Source: Candidatus Ventrenecus stercoripullorum
Lineage (GTDB): Bacteria > Bacillota_I > Bacilli_A > RF39 > UBA660
Reading direction: 5' to 3'
Length of the DNA stretch: 38,840 nucleotides
NCBI GenBank assembly: GCA_018712835.1
Contig: DVGF01000037.1
Coordinates: 1 to 38,840, forward strand
The notes beneath the pieces are model-generated. The model saw only the letters and a program-made list of their open reading frames with translations, was not told the DNA's origin and made no database searches. Position 1 is the stretch's first letter; each line of letters starts with the position of its first letter. The position numbers were made by a program, and so were the translations under genes. Of the stretch, positions 9,605 to 18,844 are shown in pieces.

Positions 9605-10399
9605 TTAACGAAAAATGCTAAAAACATGTTTGATTATTTGCTTTATGAGTTTCCATAACGTTAATTTTTCAAATTTATGTAAGTATAGTATTAGTGGTAG
9701 TTTTGGTGTATTATGCCTAGTTTTTTTGTATATATAATTTTTATCGTTTTTATACGATTTTGGAAAAAGACGCCGTTGCGAAATATCTTTAAATACTGGT
9801 ATTTCATATTTTTTGCATAATAAACTAAATACTGATTGATCTTCTCTATGAGAAATAAAGTATGATTTTTCTTTATCATTGTCAGCTGGACTAATCACAG
9901 CATAATCGCAGCAATACATCAACCATTCTTTCATAAACTTTCTAACTGCAGGAGTATTTTTGACGCAAAAATAGGTAGCTATCACTTGATTTGACTCGTA
10001 ATATCTTTTTTCAGTGCATTTCATTTTAAAGAAGGCTTCACTTTTCGTGAATTGCTTTTCTATTAATGGAATATCGAAAACTATCATATCATATTTTTCT
10101 GTATAACTTGTTACTTTTTTTATATTTCCTATAAAAAAAGCTCCTGAGTCACAATACATCAAAATGTCATTTTCTTCTAATTCATTTAAAACACGATTTA
10201 TAATATATGGTTTCCACAACCATAACCCGTTTCCTCTTTTTATATCTAATATTTTTTTGTGCTTTTCGTAAAATGATTTTTCTATATTTTCTGGCCCAAA
10301 AGATAGGACTTTATCTGCCCCAAATTTATAGGCTGTTTTAGTATTCAACTTCTGAACACTTTTATATTTATCATTTGCGTAGTTAACAACATAAACCAT
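9605..10399 (-). CDS. putative capsule glycosyltransferase with CDSGA motif
   Basis: The 264-residue protein has the motif MYCDSGAFF (about residue 80), where the CDSG segment resembles the metal-binding DxD/DSG of GT-A transferases. GLWLWKPYII upstream is common in this group (the WLWKPYII pattern), and HREDQSVFSLL further on matches the acceptor-site helix seen in them. ATG follows AGTAGGAA. It is 9 bp from the next upstream gene, in the same operon. Donor and linkage cannot be predicted. Confidence 0.7.
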   Translation of the reverse strand: MVYVVNYANDKYKSVQKLNTKTAYKFGADKVLSFGPENIEKSFYEKHKKILDIKRGNGLWLWKPYIINRVLNELEENDILMYCDSGAFFIGNIKKVTSYTEKYDMIVFDIPLIEKQFTKSEAFFKMKCTEKRYYESNQVIATYFCVKNTPAVRKFMKEWLMYCCDYAVISPADNDKEKSYFISHREDQSVFSLLCKKYEIPVFKDISQRRLFPKSYKNDKNYIYKKTRHNTPKLPLILYLHKFEKLTLWKLIKQIIKHVFSIFR

Positions 10400-10408
10400 T
10401 TTCGTTTC

Positions 10409-11227
10409 CTACTTTCTTAAAAAAATCCGGATATAGGGTGATAAACTACATTTAAAAGCCACTAAAATATTAAAGTTCTTTTTATAATAATAGAAAGACT
10501 GGTGAAATGGAAGGCCTTTCGGAGAGTTCAACAAAAATAATCTTTTTTTAAAAGAAAGTTTTTTATCTTCCCATGTATTGGCTTTAGAATTTCGATTACA
10601 TTTTCCTACAAATTCATTGTAAACAAGTAATTTATACTTTTTTCTTGAGTATTCAAGTCCATAATCAAAGTCACCAAAAGAATGAACATAATGATTATCC
10701 ATTGCCCCGACAATTTTAAACCATTTATATGGAATTAAGACGCAGTTTCCATTAAAGGTATTACAAAGAATGTGTTTTTTTTCGGGGCCTATGCGTTCAA
10801 AGTCCGATGAAAACTTGGAGTGAAATAAGATCCCACCATAAGATAATTTACCCTTTTCATCTTCGCAAGCACCTATTGTAATGCAATTATGGAGTATTTG
10901 AAAGTCTATCATTTTTTCTAAAAAGCCATGATAAAAATCAACATCATCATTTACCATCAATAAATAGTCATATTGTTTTTTTAAATTCAATAAATAACTC
11001 ATTCCGTAATTCATGCTTTTAGAATAGTAATAGTTTCCTTTTGTTTGTAAAATATGAAGATTTTTTTTATTTAATTTTTTTAATTCTTGCAATGTATTAT
11101 CAGTACTTTTATCATCGATCACAAAAAAATCAATTTTTACACCTTTTTCATTGTCAATTTCCTGGACCGCTCGTTTAGTCGTATTGCATCGATTGAAACA
11201 TGTGAATAAAACTGCTATTTTTTTCAT
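10409..11227 (-). CDS. family 2 glycosyltransferase (rhamnosyltransferase-like)
   Basis: The GT2 fold is clear: VLFTCFNR at the N-terminus, VIDDKSTDNT as the first acidic motif (about residue 37) and MVNDDVDFY as the metal-binding DD motif (about 92). FNGNCVLIPY and SFGDFDYGLEYSRK follow in the catalytic region. This subgroup often includes rhamnosyl- and other deoxysugar transferases. 272 residues with no membrane anchor except a short hydrophobic C-terminus. It starts 3 bp after the upstream GT2 gene ends. Confidence 0.88.
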   Translation of the reverse strand: MKKIAVLFTCFNRCNTTKRAVQEIDNEKGVKIDFFVIDDKSTDNTLQELKKLNKKNLHILQTKGNYYYSKSMNYGMSYLLNLKKQYDYLLMVNDDVDFYHGFLEKMIDFQILHNCITIGACEDEKGKLSYGGILFHSKFSSDFERIGPEKKHILCNTFNGNCVLIPYKWFKIVGAMDNHYVHSFGDFDYGLEYSRKKYKLLVYNEFVGKCNRNSKANTWEDKKLSFKKRLFLLNSPKGLPFHQSFYYYKKNFNILVAFKCSLSPYIRIFLRK

Positions 11228-11230
11228 AAC

Positions 11231-12274
11231 TTACTCCTGTTCTCTATTCTTTAGAAAATTAAAAACTTTTATCATTATATAAACGATTAAAAACATTTGA
11301 TGTCTTGCAGACCAAACAAAGGCTTTTAGTGGAATACTTAAATCACAATACTTCACATTATAAAATCCTTTTTGAATCTGTTTTAACTGATAGGCTTTTT
11401 TTAACTCTTTTATTTTGGCAAATAATCCTGAAGGATTGTCTTTATGTACAATCCCAATGCGACTGCCCTCAATATATAATAAAACGGTTTTTAAGAAAAT
11501 GGCTTCTTCCAACTCATGTTTCTCATCAAATTTATACATCTCTTCTAAAACATTCGAAAATGTTATAAAAATGTTTTTATTAAATTTAATAGTTGAAGAA
11601 TTATAATTGATTCTGTAATGATATAAGAAGTTATTTTGATATACAACTTTTTTGGCTAATGACATTGCATAAAGATTAAAAATAACATCTTGCATTCTTT
11701 GAAGTCCTACTTTGAAAGTCAATTGATTCTTTATCAAAAATTCACGATTATACATTTTTGCCCATGGTCCTCCTGCTCCTATATATGTCTTTTTAGCACT
11801 ATGATATTGGCGGCAAATAATATTCAGTAGTAACTTTCGTTTATTTTTTTTAGTAAATGTTATTTTCTTACCAAAAATACTGGCAGGTATTTTTTGCTTA
11901 CGAAACTCCATGATTGGTGGAGTTATAGCGATTTCACAACCTTCATTTTTAATTATAGAATATAGGGTTGATAGCATCTTACTATCAACGTAATCATCAG
12001 AATCGACAAAACAAATCCATTTTCCATTTGAAAGTTCTATTCCTTTATTTCTAGCAACTGAAACTCCCTGATTTTTTTGTTTATATGTTCTCACATTTTG
12101 ATATTTTCTGCTATATTGCTGGCATATTTTGTAAGATGAGTCTGTTGACCCGTCATCGATTAATAAGATTTCATAATTTTCATAATCTTGGGAAACTAAA
12201 CTTTTAATACATTCTTCTAAGTATTTTTCAACATTATAAACGGGAACAATAATTGATATCTTCTCATTTTTCAT
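11231..12274 (-). CDS. family 2 glycosyltransferase (EpsH/CpsI-like)
   Basis: The N-terminal 110 residues carry the classical GT2 set: SIIVPVYNVEKYLEECI, LLIDDGSTDSS, NQGVSVARNKGIE and the metal-binding FVDSDDYVD. Past about residue 150 the sequence has GPWAKMYNREFL, common in the capsule GT2 proteins that resemble EpsH, EpsJ and CpsI. Length is 347 residues. ATG follows AAGGAGG. It would add one sugar to the growing lipid-linked repeat unit at the inner membrane face. Confidence 0.92.
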   Translation of the reverse strand: MKNEKISIIVPVYNVEKYLEECIKSLVSQDYENYEILLIDDGSTDSSYKICQQYSRKYQNVRTYKQKNQGVSVARNKGIELSNGKWICFVDSDDYVDSKMLSTLYSIIKNEGCEIAITPPIMEFRKQKIPASIFGKKITFTKKNKRKLLLNIICRQYHSAKKTYIGAGGPWAKMYNREFLIKNQLTFKVGLQRMQDVIFNLYAMSLAKKVVYQNNFLYHYRINYNSSTIKFNKNIFITFSNVLEEMYKFDEKHELEEAIFLKTVLLYIEGSRIGIVHKDNPSGLFAKIKELKKAYQLKQIQKGFYNVKYCDLSIPLKAFVWSARHQMFLIVYIMIKVFNFLKNREQE

Positions 12275-12286
12275 GCAAATTCCTCC

Positions 12287-13384
12287 TTAATCCTGAAAAA
12301 AAGTTGTGTATATATCATATCCGGCTCGAACAGCCCCTGAAGATGATTGATAATATACACCTTGATAAACGAGCATGCCACATATAAAAAGAGTAATCCA
12401 TAAAGTTTTATACTTCTGTTTTTTTAAAAATTCGTTTAGTAAAGGTGGTATTAATAAAACATAATAAATATATAAGTAAGTGGTTAATCTCGCTAAAATA
12501 TAGGAGCGAACAACAAGTAGCTGCAATAATGTGCAGAAAAAAACTAAATTATATAAATAAATATTTTCCTTATTATTTTTTGTGATTTTTCGGTAAAAAT
12601 AATAAGATACACCAAACATTAAAATCCTAATAACAAGGTTATATATAGAACTCAGTTCGGTCACATCAAAGCTACTACCAAAATAAATTCTTCCATAATA
12701 AGTATTAGAAATAAGTTCTTTTAACCAGTCAAAGCCTAAAAATACTGCAAGCGCAATTCCACTATATATTCCCAAAGCTTTTATATTTAATTCTTTTCCT
12801 ACAAAAAAGTACAATGGCAACATTATAAAGGCCGAAGTATGAATTAGTCCAGCCATACTCACAAAAATGAAATATATCCAGAATTGCCGTTTTTTTATAT
12901 ATTTAAAAGCATAAAAAGTGAGAGCGATAGCAAGCATCTGCCGAAATTGATTAAATATTTGAAACGGTAAACAAAAGCAAAATAAAATAAAAAGTGATAA
13001 CGCCGGGTTTTTGCTATTATCCCAAATTCCTTTGTACAGCAAGAATAAAGTAGCTAAATTAATGACTGCGAAAACTCCATAATAATTTCTTCCAAATACA
13101 AAACTTAAAAGATAACATATTGCTTTAAATCCTACAGACCACCACTCTTCTTGTCTAGCATCTAGAGTATTATCTAAAAATGACAAATAGGTTTGTGCAT
13201 ATGTTTCATAGTCTTGTCCAACTTTAATTCCACGAAAAATAAGCAGTAGTGCAAATGGTAAAAATGATAATATCAAAAAGATATACATTCTTTTCTTGCT
13301 TTTTTGTTCATTCTTTTTAGCTATGAACATTGATCCAATAGCAATAATTTCACAAATAATATATATTATAATGGTATATATCAT
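12287..13384 (-). CDS. EpsG/Wzy-like polysaccharide polymerase
   Basis: A polytopic protein of 365 residues with about ten hydrophobic helices. FRGIKVGQDYETYAQTY (about residue 50) and FNQFRQMLAIALTFYAF (about 150) are the two conserved stretches of the EpsG family. Members are thought to polymerise repeat units on the outer face of the membrane, working with Wzx. It overlaps the preceding GT2 gene by 4 bp (ATGA) and AGGTGG precedes the start. It is the only polymerase candidate in the locus. Confidence 0.88.
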   Translation of the reverse strand: MIYTIIIYIICEIIAIGSMFIAKKNEQKSKKRMYIFLILSFLPFALLLIFRGIKVGQDYETYAQTYLSFLDNTLDARQEEWWSVGFKAICYLLSFVFGRNYYGVFAVINLATLFLLYKGIWDNSKNPALSLFILFCFCLPFQIFNQFRQMLAIALTFYAFKYIKKRQFWIYFIFVSMAGLIHTSAFIMLPLYFFVGKELNIKALGIYSGIALAVFLGFDWLKELISNTYYGRIYFGSSFDVTELSSIYNLVIRILMFGVSYYFYRKITKNNKENIYLYNLVFFCTLLQLLVVRSYILARLTTYLYIYYVLLIPPLLNEFLKKQKYKTLWITLFICGMLVYQGVYYQSSSGAVRAGYDIYTTFFQD

Positions 13385-14223
13385 CTTCTTCCCACCTTCA
13401 TTCCAATATATCTTGCGGCCATATCAAACGGAAACCTCACCAGCACTTTTATATTACCTTCTTTTATGGCTCTTTTTAGTACGTATTTTGCAAGGCCACC
13501 ACCAGACTTGGTTGTACCAAACTCATCTAAATAACTATTTTGTTTCATGAATTCTCCTGTTAATTTATAACGATTGTATAATTCTTTCAAAGTAAAATTA
13601 TGAGAATGATAGACAACGCTATCGCTTTCATAACTGATTTTGTAACCATTCATAATGAGTTTATAAGCGATGTACATATCTTCATTTGTTGGAAGTTTTT
13701 TTCCGTCGTATCCCTTTAACTTTTTATAAACACTTGTTTTTATTGCACTAGAAGCATCGCTAAAAAAGAATGTATTTAGTCCAAGACGTTTGATATCACT
13801 TTTTGAAACTATTCTAGAAGTTGCTGGATAGTTTTTCTCACGTGTATATTTTTCGATATTGTTATATTTTGTAATTTGCCTAGAAAAAGCCGCGGCTACT
13901 TTGCCACTTGCAATATTTTTAGTAAGCTCATATAACCACTCATCGCTTTCGATTACAATATCTTGGGTAATAAATACTAAGATATCACTTTTACTTTTCA
14001 TGGCAGCAGTCTCTCTAGTAAGACTATGAGAAAACTCACTTTTTTTAATTTTTGTATATTTTATCTTATTTTTCTTTAATATTTCTTCTGTATGATCTTT
14101 GCTTTCAGTCATTAAATAAAAAATATTTTTTATTGCGACTTTCTTTTGCTTTTTTATAGACTCATTTAGCTTTAAAATATAGTCTTCTGCATTATACAAA
14201 GGACAAATAATATCTATTTGCAT
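13381..14223 (-). CDS. family 2 glycosyltransferase, first gene of the capsule operon
   Basis: A GT2 domain with DIICPLYNAEDYI at the N-terminus. TETAAMKSKS-like (TRETAAMKSK) and FITQDIVIES segments replace the usual DD motif region and resemble the rhamnosyltransferases (RfbF/WsaF-like). NEDMYIAYKLIMNGY is present near residue 190. The start chosen is the ATG at 14223 after AGGTGATACC; the ORF-track start five codons upstream would be a TTG lying before that RBS. The product has 280 residues. It is transcribed from the promoter at 14250-14277 and drives the tightly linked genes down to ugd. Confidence 0.88.
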   Translation of the reverse strand: MQIDIICPLYNAEDYILKLNESIKKQKKVAIKNIFYLMTESKDHTEEILKKNKIKYTKIKKSEFSHSLTRETAAMKSKSDILVFITQDIVIESDEWLYELTKNIASGKVAAAFSRQITKYNNIEKYTREKNYPATSRIVSKSDIKRLGLNTFFFSDASSAIKTSVYKKLKGYDGKKLPTNEDMYIAYKLIMNGYKISYESDSVVYHSHNFTLKELYNRYKLTGEFMKQNSYLDEFGTTKSGGGLAKYVLKRAIKEGNIKVLVRFPFDMAARYIGMKVGRR

Positions 14224-14249
14224 GGTATCACCTATCAATTTCTAAAAGT

Positions 14250-14277
14250 ATTGTATCATTTATTTGGCGTCTTGTAA
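14250..14277 (-). promoter_or_regulatory. promoter of the capsule operon
   Basis: On the minus strand TTACAA (14272-14277) and TACAAT (14250-14255) are 16 bp apart, 26 bp upstream of the first ATG. It is back to back with the promoter of the plus-strand gene. Confidence 0.5.
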
Positions 14278-14331
14278 AAACAATTGTCAAGTTCTTTACT
14301 CTCTTGTTTTTGGTGTATTTTAACTACTCTA

Positions 14332-14340
14332 TGCTATAAT
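14332..14340 (+). promoter_or_regulatory. extended -10 promoter of the GtrII-like gene
   Basis: TGCTATAAT is an extended -10 with full consensus hexamer 22 bp upstream of the ATG; no good -35 is visible, which an extended -10 can tolerate. Confidence 0.6.
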
Positions 14341-14362
14341 AAGTTTAGAAAGAAGGGTTTTT

Positions 14363-15844
14363 ATGGTTCAAAGAGTTCAAAATGAGGTTTATGACTTTGG
14401 AAATTCTTGCAAACATTTTTGGAAAAAGTATCGAACACCACTTCTTGTGTTGTCTTTATTATTACTTTTATCCATTAGCTCTATTTTAAGGGCAAATTTT
14501 AAATACGTTGATGATATTGGAAGAACCGTGAATGGATATCGCGGTTGGTCTAACTTTAGTCGTTATTTATCTAGCTTTTTCAGTATCTTTTTGCATGGAG
14601 ATACTTACTTAACTGATATTTCTCCCCTCCCACAAGTGCTTGCTATTTTTGTGATGGGTATTAGTAGTATTCTTCTTCTTCATTTATTTTCTAACGGGAA
14701 AAAGATTACTTTTTGGAATATTCTTGCTATTATTCCACTTACTATTAATCCTTATTTTTTAGAGTGTTTATCTTATAAGTATGATGCTCCTTATATGGCA
14801 ATTAGTATTCTTTCAAGCATCGTTCCATTTTTATTTTATAAAAAGAATAAAGTATTATTTGGTATCTCTTCTTTTTGTGGGCTACTTATCATGTGTCTTA
14901 CTTATCAAGCATCTTCTGGGATTTATTTACTCTTGATACTCTTCTATGCGTTTTTGTTATACAAAGAGGATACGAATTGGAAGAAAATTGCTTCTTTTAT
15001 CCTTTATGCAGGAGTTCTTTATCTTGGTAGTCTTCTTGTTTATAAACTGTTTTTTATGCAACCGGTAGAGGATTATGTCAGCAATACTATCTTTCCTCTT
15101 TTGGAGTTACCTGGGGGATTTCTTCGGAATTTAAGTACTTATTATGATTTGTTATTTCATGATTTTAAAGTGGAATGGCTTATTCTCATTGGAATTTTAG
15201 TCATTGGTTTTCTTGTTGCTACTACACTGACAGCTAAGAAACATAAAGCACTTACATTTCTTGTTACATTATTCGTTCTTGCTTGTTCTGGTCTTGTTTT
15301 GTTTGGTATTTATCCAGCATTTACTAGTCCATTATTTTCACCACGTGCTATGTATGGATTTGGGGTATTTTTAAGTCTTGTCATGATTCAAATTTCTAAT
15401 TTCAAACAGTGTTACATACTAAAAATAATTAGTTTCGCACTATGTTGGTGTTTCTTTGCCTTTTCATTTACTTATGGAAATGCTCTTTCTGAACAAAAGG
15501 ACTATACGGAGTACCGCATGTATTTGGTAGCCAATGATTTAAATCATTTAGAAATTATGAACAGCCAGCAAATAAAACAAGTAAAGATTGTTGGGGATAT
15601 AGGACAAGCTCCTGTGATCCGTAATATGCCACAGGATTATCAATTATTAAATCGGCTTATTCCCTCTACTTTTGGTGGTGGAAATGTTTGGAGTAGCGCT
15701 TATTTCTTTAGTTATCTTGACTTAAAAAACTTGACGATTTCGACAGATGATAGTTTATTAGAACTTGATTTACCGGTGCTAGTCGATACGATGTATCATG
15801 AAATTAGAGGCGATGATGCACATATCATCATCACTTTAAAATAA
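14363..15844 (+). CDS. GtrII-like membrane glucosyltransferase
   Basis: 493 residues with about ten to twelve hydrophobic helices. The first outer loop carries YVDDIGRTVNGYRGW, close to the Y-x-DD-x-R...GW signature of the Glucos_trans_II (GtrII) family. The C-terminal 90 residues form a soluble domain. Such enzymes transfer a glycosyl group from a polyprenyl-phosphate carrier to a surface polysaccharide outside the membrane. The usual partners GtrA/GtrB are not adjacent. It runs opposite to the capsule operon, with its own promoter and a terminator shared with the convergent priming transferase. Confidence 0.82.
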   Translation: MVQRVQNEVYDFGNSCKHFWKKYRTPLLVLSLLLLLSISSILRANFKYVDDIGRTVNGYRGWSNFSRYLSSFFSIFLHGDTYLTDISPLPQVLAIFVMGISSILLLHLFSNGKKITFWNILAIIPLTINPYFLECLSYKYDAPYMAISILSSIVPFLFYKKNKVLFGISSFCGLLIMCLTYQASSGIYLLLILFYAFLLYKEDTNWKKIASFILYAGVLYLGSLLVYKLFFMQPVEDYVSNTIFPLLELPGGFLRNLSTYYDLLFHDFKVEWLILIGILVIGFLVATTLTAKKHKALTFLVTLFVLACSGLVLFGIYPAFTSPLFSPRAMYGFGVFLSLVMIQISNFKQCYILKIISFALCWCFFAFSFTYGNALSEQKDYTEYRMYLVANDLNHLEIMNSQQIKQVKIVGDIGQAPVIRNMPQDYQLLNRLIPSTFGGGNVWSSAYFFSYLDLKNLTISTDDSLLELDLPVLVDTMYHEIRGDDAHIIITLK

Positions 15845-15873
15845 GGATGGAACTATTTTGCTCCATCCTTTTT
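15843..15873. terminator. bidirectional terminator between convergent genes
   Basis: AAGGATGGA (15843-15851) and TCCATCCTT (15862-15870) form a perfect 9-bp stem followed by T's on the plus strand. The TAA of the GtrII-like gene overlaps the left arm and the TAG of the priming transferase (minus strand) lies in the loop. Confidence 0.85.
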
Positions 15874-16524
15874 AAATACTGCTATAAATGTTTTAAACAT
15901 AATTTTTAAATCTAGAAGAATTCCACAGTGGTCAATATAATATAATTCCATTTTGATTCTTTCTTTATAGGTTGTGTTACTTCTACCATGACTAGCCCAG
16001 TATCCAGTAAGTCCCGGTCTTAAAGATAAGAATTTATTTTTTTGTTTTCCATATTTTTTTACTTCATCTGGGACAACTGGTCTTGGACCTATTAATGACA
16101 TATCGCCAAGAAAAATATTTAGAAATTGTGGAAACTCATCTAAACTTGTTTTTCTTAAGATATTCCCTACTTTGGTAATTCTTGGGTCATTATCAATTTT
16201 GCGGTCTCTTAAATACTCTTTTCTTTTTTCTGGATTATTTTTCAGCCAATCTTCTAATATTTCTTCGGCATTCACAACCATAGTTCTAAATTTAAAGATG
16301 CGAATTTCTTTACCATGCTTTCCTAATCTCTTTTGACGATAGAAAATACTATGAAAATCTCCACTAAGAAGATATAGAACCTTTACAAATATCATTAGAG
16401 GTACTAAAAAGAGAATTCCTATGAAACTTATTAAGACATCAGCGACTCTTTTTAATACAAAATATAAATATTTTACTTGGAATGGCTCTACTACATCTGA
16501 AGTTATCGCTATTTCTTTATCCAT
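15853..16524 (-). CDS. priming undecaprenyl-phosphate sugar phosphotransferase (bacterial sugar transferase)
   Basis: The 223-residue protein has one strong membrane helix (about residues 30-50), then the catalytic core of the WbaP/CpsE/PglC family: FRTMVVNAEE, DPRITKVGNILRKTSLDEFPQ, MSLIGPRPVVP and LRPGLTGYWASHGR. It loads the first sugar-1-phosphate onto undecaprenyl phosphate on the cytoplasmic face, beginning repeat-unit synthesis. It is the short form lacking the N-terminal multi-helix domain. The gene has its own promoter and is separated from the rest of the capsule operon by an opposing gene. The donor sugar cannot be predicted. Confidence 0.93.
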   Translation of the reverse strand: MDKEIAITSDVVEPFQVKYLYFVLKRVADVLISFIGILFLVPLMIFVKVLYLLSGDFHSIFYRQKRLGKHGKEIRIFKFRTMVVNAEEILEDWLKNNPEKRKEYLRDRKIDNDPRITKVGNILRKTSLDEFPQFLNIFLGDMSLIGPRPVVPDEVKKYGKQKNKFLSLRPGLTGYWASHGRSNTTYKERIKMELYYIDHCGILLDLKIMFKTFIAVFKKDGAK

Positions 16525-16559
16525 ATGATATCACCTATACAATTCTTTTTTGCATGTCC

Positions 16560-16588
16560 ATTGTACCATTAAAGAGAGGAAAAAACAA
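16560..16588 (-). promoter_or_regulatory. promoter of the priming transferase
   Basis: TTGTTT (16583-16588) and TACAAT (16560-16565) are 17 bp apart on the minus strand, upstream of ATAGGTGATATC-ATG. Confidence 0.55.
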
Positions 16589-16605
16589 TTCAATCTCCTT
16601 TATTT

Positions 16606-16640
16606 GACAATACTTTACTGTGAATAGTATTGTCTTTTTT
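16606..16640 (+). terminator. terminator-like hairpin upstream of the adhesin gene
   Basis: GACAATACT (16606-16614) and AGTATTGTC (16626-16634) form a perfect 9-bp stem followed by six T's. No plus-strand gene ends here, so it may block read-through or act as a leader attenuator for the adhesin gene. Confidence 0.6.
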
Positions 16641-16738
16641 CTGGCTTAATATGTAAAAAATTTGTCGAACGCTTTTTTGTAAGAAAAAAAGGAAACTGGT
16701 ATTTTTTCTGGAATAGTTATAGTAGGAGGTTAAAAAAA

Positions 16739-18844
16739 ATGAAAAAAATATTATTTGTTTTAAGCATGGCATTTCTTTTACTATTCAGTAAGAATTGTAA
16801 TGCTGCAGAAATTTCTTCGTCTTTTGATCGAACGTTTATTGGTAATTACCACTATGTTTCGCAAAATGGACGATTTGGAGATTTCGAATTGTTTCAAAGA
16901 AGGGAAGATGATCGAGTTGCTTATTGCATTGAACCCAATTCTTCTTTTACTTCTTCGGAATATCAAGGGGCTTATGACTTATCAAATCAAGAACTAGCAA
17001 ATAAAGTTGGAATTACGGAAAATCAATTGCAAAGAATTAGTTTGATTGCTTACTTTGCATATGGCTATGAGGGACATAATAGTTCTCAATGGATCGTGGC
17101 AGCACAAGCTAAAATTTGGGAAGTGTTAGGACATTCATTTCAATTTACTAGTCGTAATTCTTCAGTAAATCCTTGGGCTTATGTGATTCCAACTCCGCCT
17201 GAAATACAAGAGAAGATGGATATTTTAGAAGGGCTTGTTCAAAGTTACTATTCTACCCCGGCAATTAATGGAGCAAATCTTACTATTCCTGTAGGAGAAA
17301 GATACACAATTAGTGATAGCTCTTTGCCATTGTATCAATTACAAGGAGATTTTCCTGGCGTTAGTAAAAGTGGTAATACTTTATTTATTACGCCAAAGGA
17401 GGAAGGAAATGTCACAGTTACATTAAAACAAGAGCTTTATATTTATAGTACTCCTTTCATGGTTTACTATCATAACAGTAGTCAAAACTTATTGTTAACA
17501 GGGAATGTTCCGGGTCAAGAAATTTCGTTTTCTTATCAAGCTGTTTCTGGAAGAGCAGAAATTTTAAAACACGATAAGGATACTAAGAGTTGTTACTCTT
17601 CTATTGGCAAAACGATGGGAAATGCCATTTACGGGCTTTATAAAAGCGATGGAACTCTAGTTCAAAAAGTTACCGTTTCTAATTGTATGGGAATAGCAGA
17701 TCAGTTGGCTTTAGGAGAATATTATTGGCAAGAAATAGAACCACCAGAAGGATATCTTTTGGATACACAGAAATATTATTTTGCGATTACAAGAGAAAAT
17801 ATTATGGATACTCAAAGAATTCAAGTATATGATGAGGAAGACATAAAAACTATCTCTATTCACAAAGAATATCTCAAAGAAAACGAAACTTTGATGCCAG
17901 AAGAGAATGTGAAGTTTGAAATTATCAACAAAGAAACCAATCAAATTGTAGCTACTTTAATTACGGATAAAAATGGCTTTGCCAGTACAACTCTTCGATA
18001 TGGGACGTATATCATTCGTCAAGTAAGTGGAACACCAGGATATCACTATATCGAGCCAGAGGAGTTTGTCGTTGATAAAAATACCCAAAAGGAATTTACC
18101 TACTCCTTTGTTAACAAACCGATTTTAAAAAATATCAAGGTTCTAAAAAAAGATGATAATCTTAAAAATCCGATTTTACAAAGTGGTATAAAGTTTAAGT
18201 TATATGACGTTGTTAATCAAAAATATATCTGTCGGAATGAGGATTGTACTTTTGAAACAAATGAGTATGGAGAACTTATCATAGAAGACTTGTACTACTC
18301 TACTTATCGTTTGGAGGAAATCAATCAAGAGTTGCCTGGATATCTTTGGAACCAAGAGGGATTGGAATTTATTATTGATGATAATAGTCCCGAAGAAATT
18401 CTTTTAGAATTTTATAATCAACCTGTTCAAGGGGAAATTGTTATTTCTAAGAATGATGGAAACGGCTTACCTTTATCCGACGTCGTATTTCAAGTCTTTG
18501 CCAAAGATGATATTTATCAAAACGAGGTGCTACTCTATCACAAGGGTGAACTTGTAGCAGAAGTAACTACGAATAAGGATGGAAAAGCTTCATTAAGTGG
18601 ACTTCCTTTAGGCATTTATACTGTCACAGAAATTAGAACGCAAGATGGATATCAGTTAGATACACGTTCTTATGAGGTTATACTAGAATATCTTGACAAT
18701 CAGACATCTATTGTTTATGGAAATCTAGAGCTTGTAAACTATAAAATACCGGAAACAAAAAGGAATCGATTTGATGTTTCTTTCACTATGTTCTTGTTAG
18801 GAATAGGTTTTTACTTGTATGAAAAAAAGTATTTTTGTTTGTAG
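16739..18844 (+). CDS. thioester-domain surface adhesin with Cna-B/SpaA repeats and IPETK sorting signal
   Basis: A signal peptide (about residues 1-22) is followed by a thioester domain. AYCIEPN carries the likely thioester Cys (C63) and AAQAKIW the Gln (Q123), the arrangement seen in TQXA/TED adhesins that bind host molecules covalently. A linker leads into four SpaA/Cna-B-like modules, from about residue 270 to 660. Modules three and four keep the Lys, Glu and Asn expected for isopeptide bonds, while the first has Asp in place of Asn and the second Gln near the Glu position. The C-terminus has IPETK, a hydrophobic helix and EKK, a sortase sorting signal. A strong RBS (TAGGAGG) precedes the start. 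It overlaps the sortase gene by 26 bp. Confidence 0.85.
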   Translation: MKKILFVLSMAFLLLFSKNCNAAEISSSFDRTFIGNYHYVSQNGRFGDFELFQRREDDRVAYCIEPNSSFTSSEYQGAYDLSNQELANKVGITENQLQRISLIAYFAYGYEGHNSSQWIVAAQAKIWEVLGHSFQFTSRNSSVNPWAYVIPTPPEIQEKMDILEGLVQSYYSTPAINGANLTIPVGERYTISDSSLPLYQLQGDFPGVSKSGNTLFITPKEEGNVTVTLKQELYIYSTPFMVYYHNSSQNLLLTGNVPGQEISFSYQAVSGRAEILKHDKDTKSCYSSIGKTMGNAIYGLYKSDGTLVQKVTVSNCMGIADQLALGEYYWQEIEPPEGYLLDTQKYYFAITRENIMDTQRIQVYDEEDIKTISIHKEYLKENETLMPEENVKFEIINKETNQIVATLITDKNGFASTTLRYGTYIIRQVSGTPGYHYIEPEEFVVDKNTQKEFTYSFVNKPILKNIKVLKKDDNLKNPILQSGIKFKLYDVVNQKYICRNEDCTFETNEYGELIIEDLYYSTYRLEEINQELPGYLWNQEGLEFIIDDNSPEEILLEFYNQPVQGEIVISKNDGNGLPLSDVVFQVFAKDDIYQNEVLLYHKGELVAEVTTNKDGKASLSGLPLGIYTVTEIRTQDGYQLDTRSYEVILEYLDNQTSIVYGNLELVNYKIPETKRNRFDVSFTMFLLGIGFYLYEKKYFCL

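Noticed and set aside
16590-16772. 60-aa minus-strand ORF upstream of the adhesin
   Set aside because: Covers the hairpin, the RBS and the start of the adhesin gene on the other strand; no RBS of its own.
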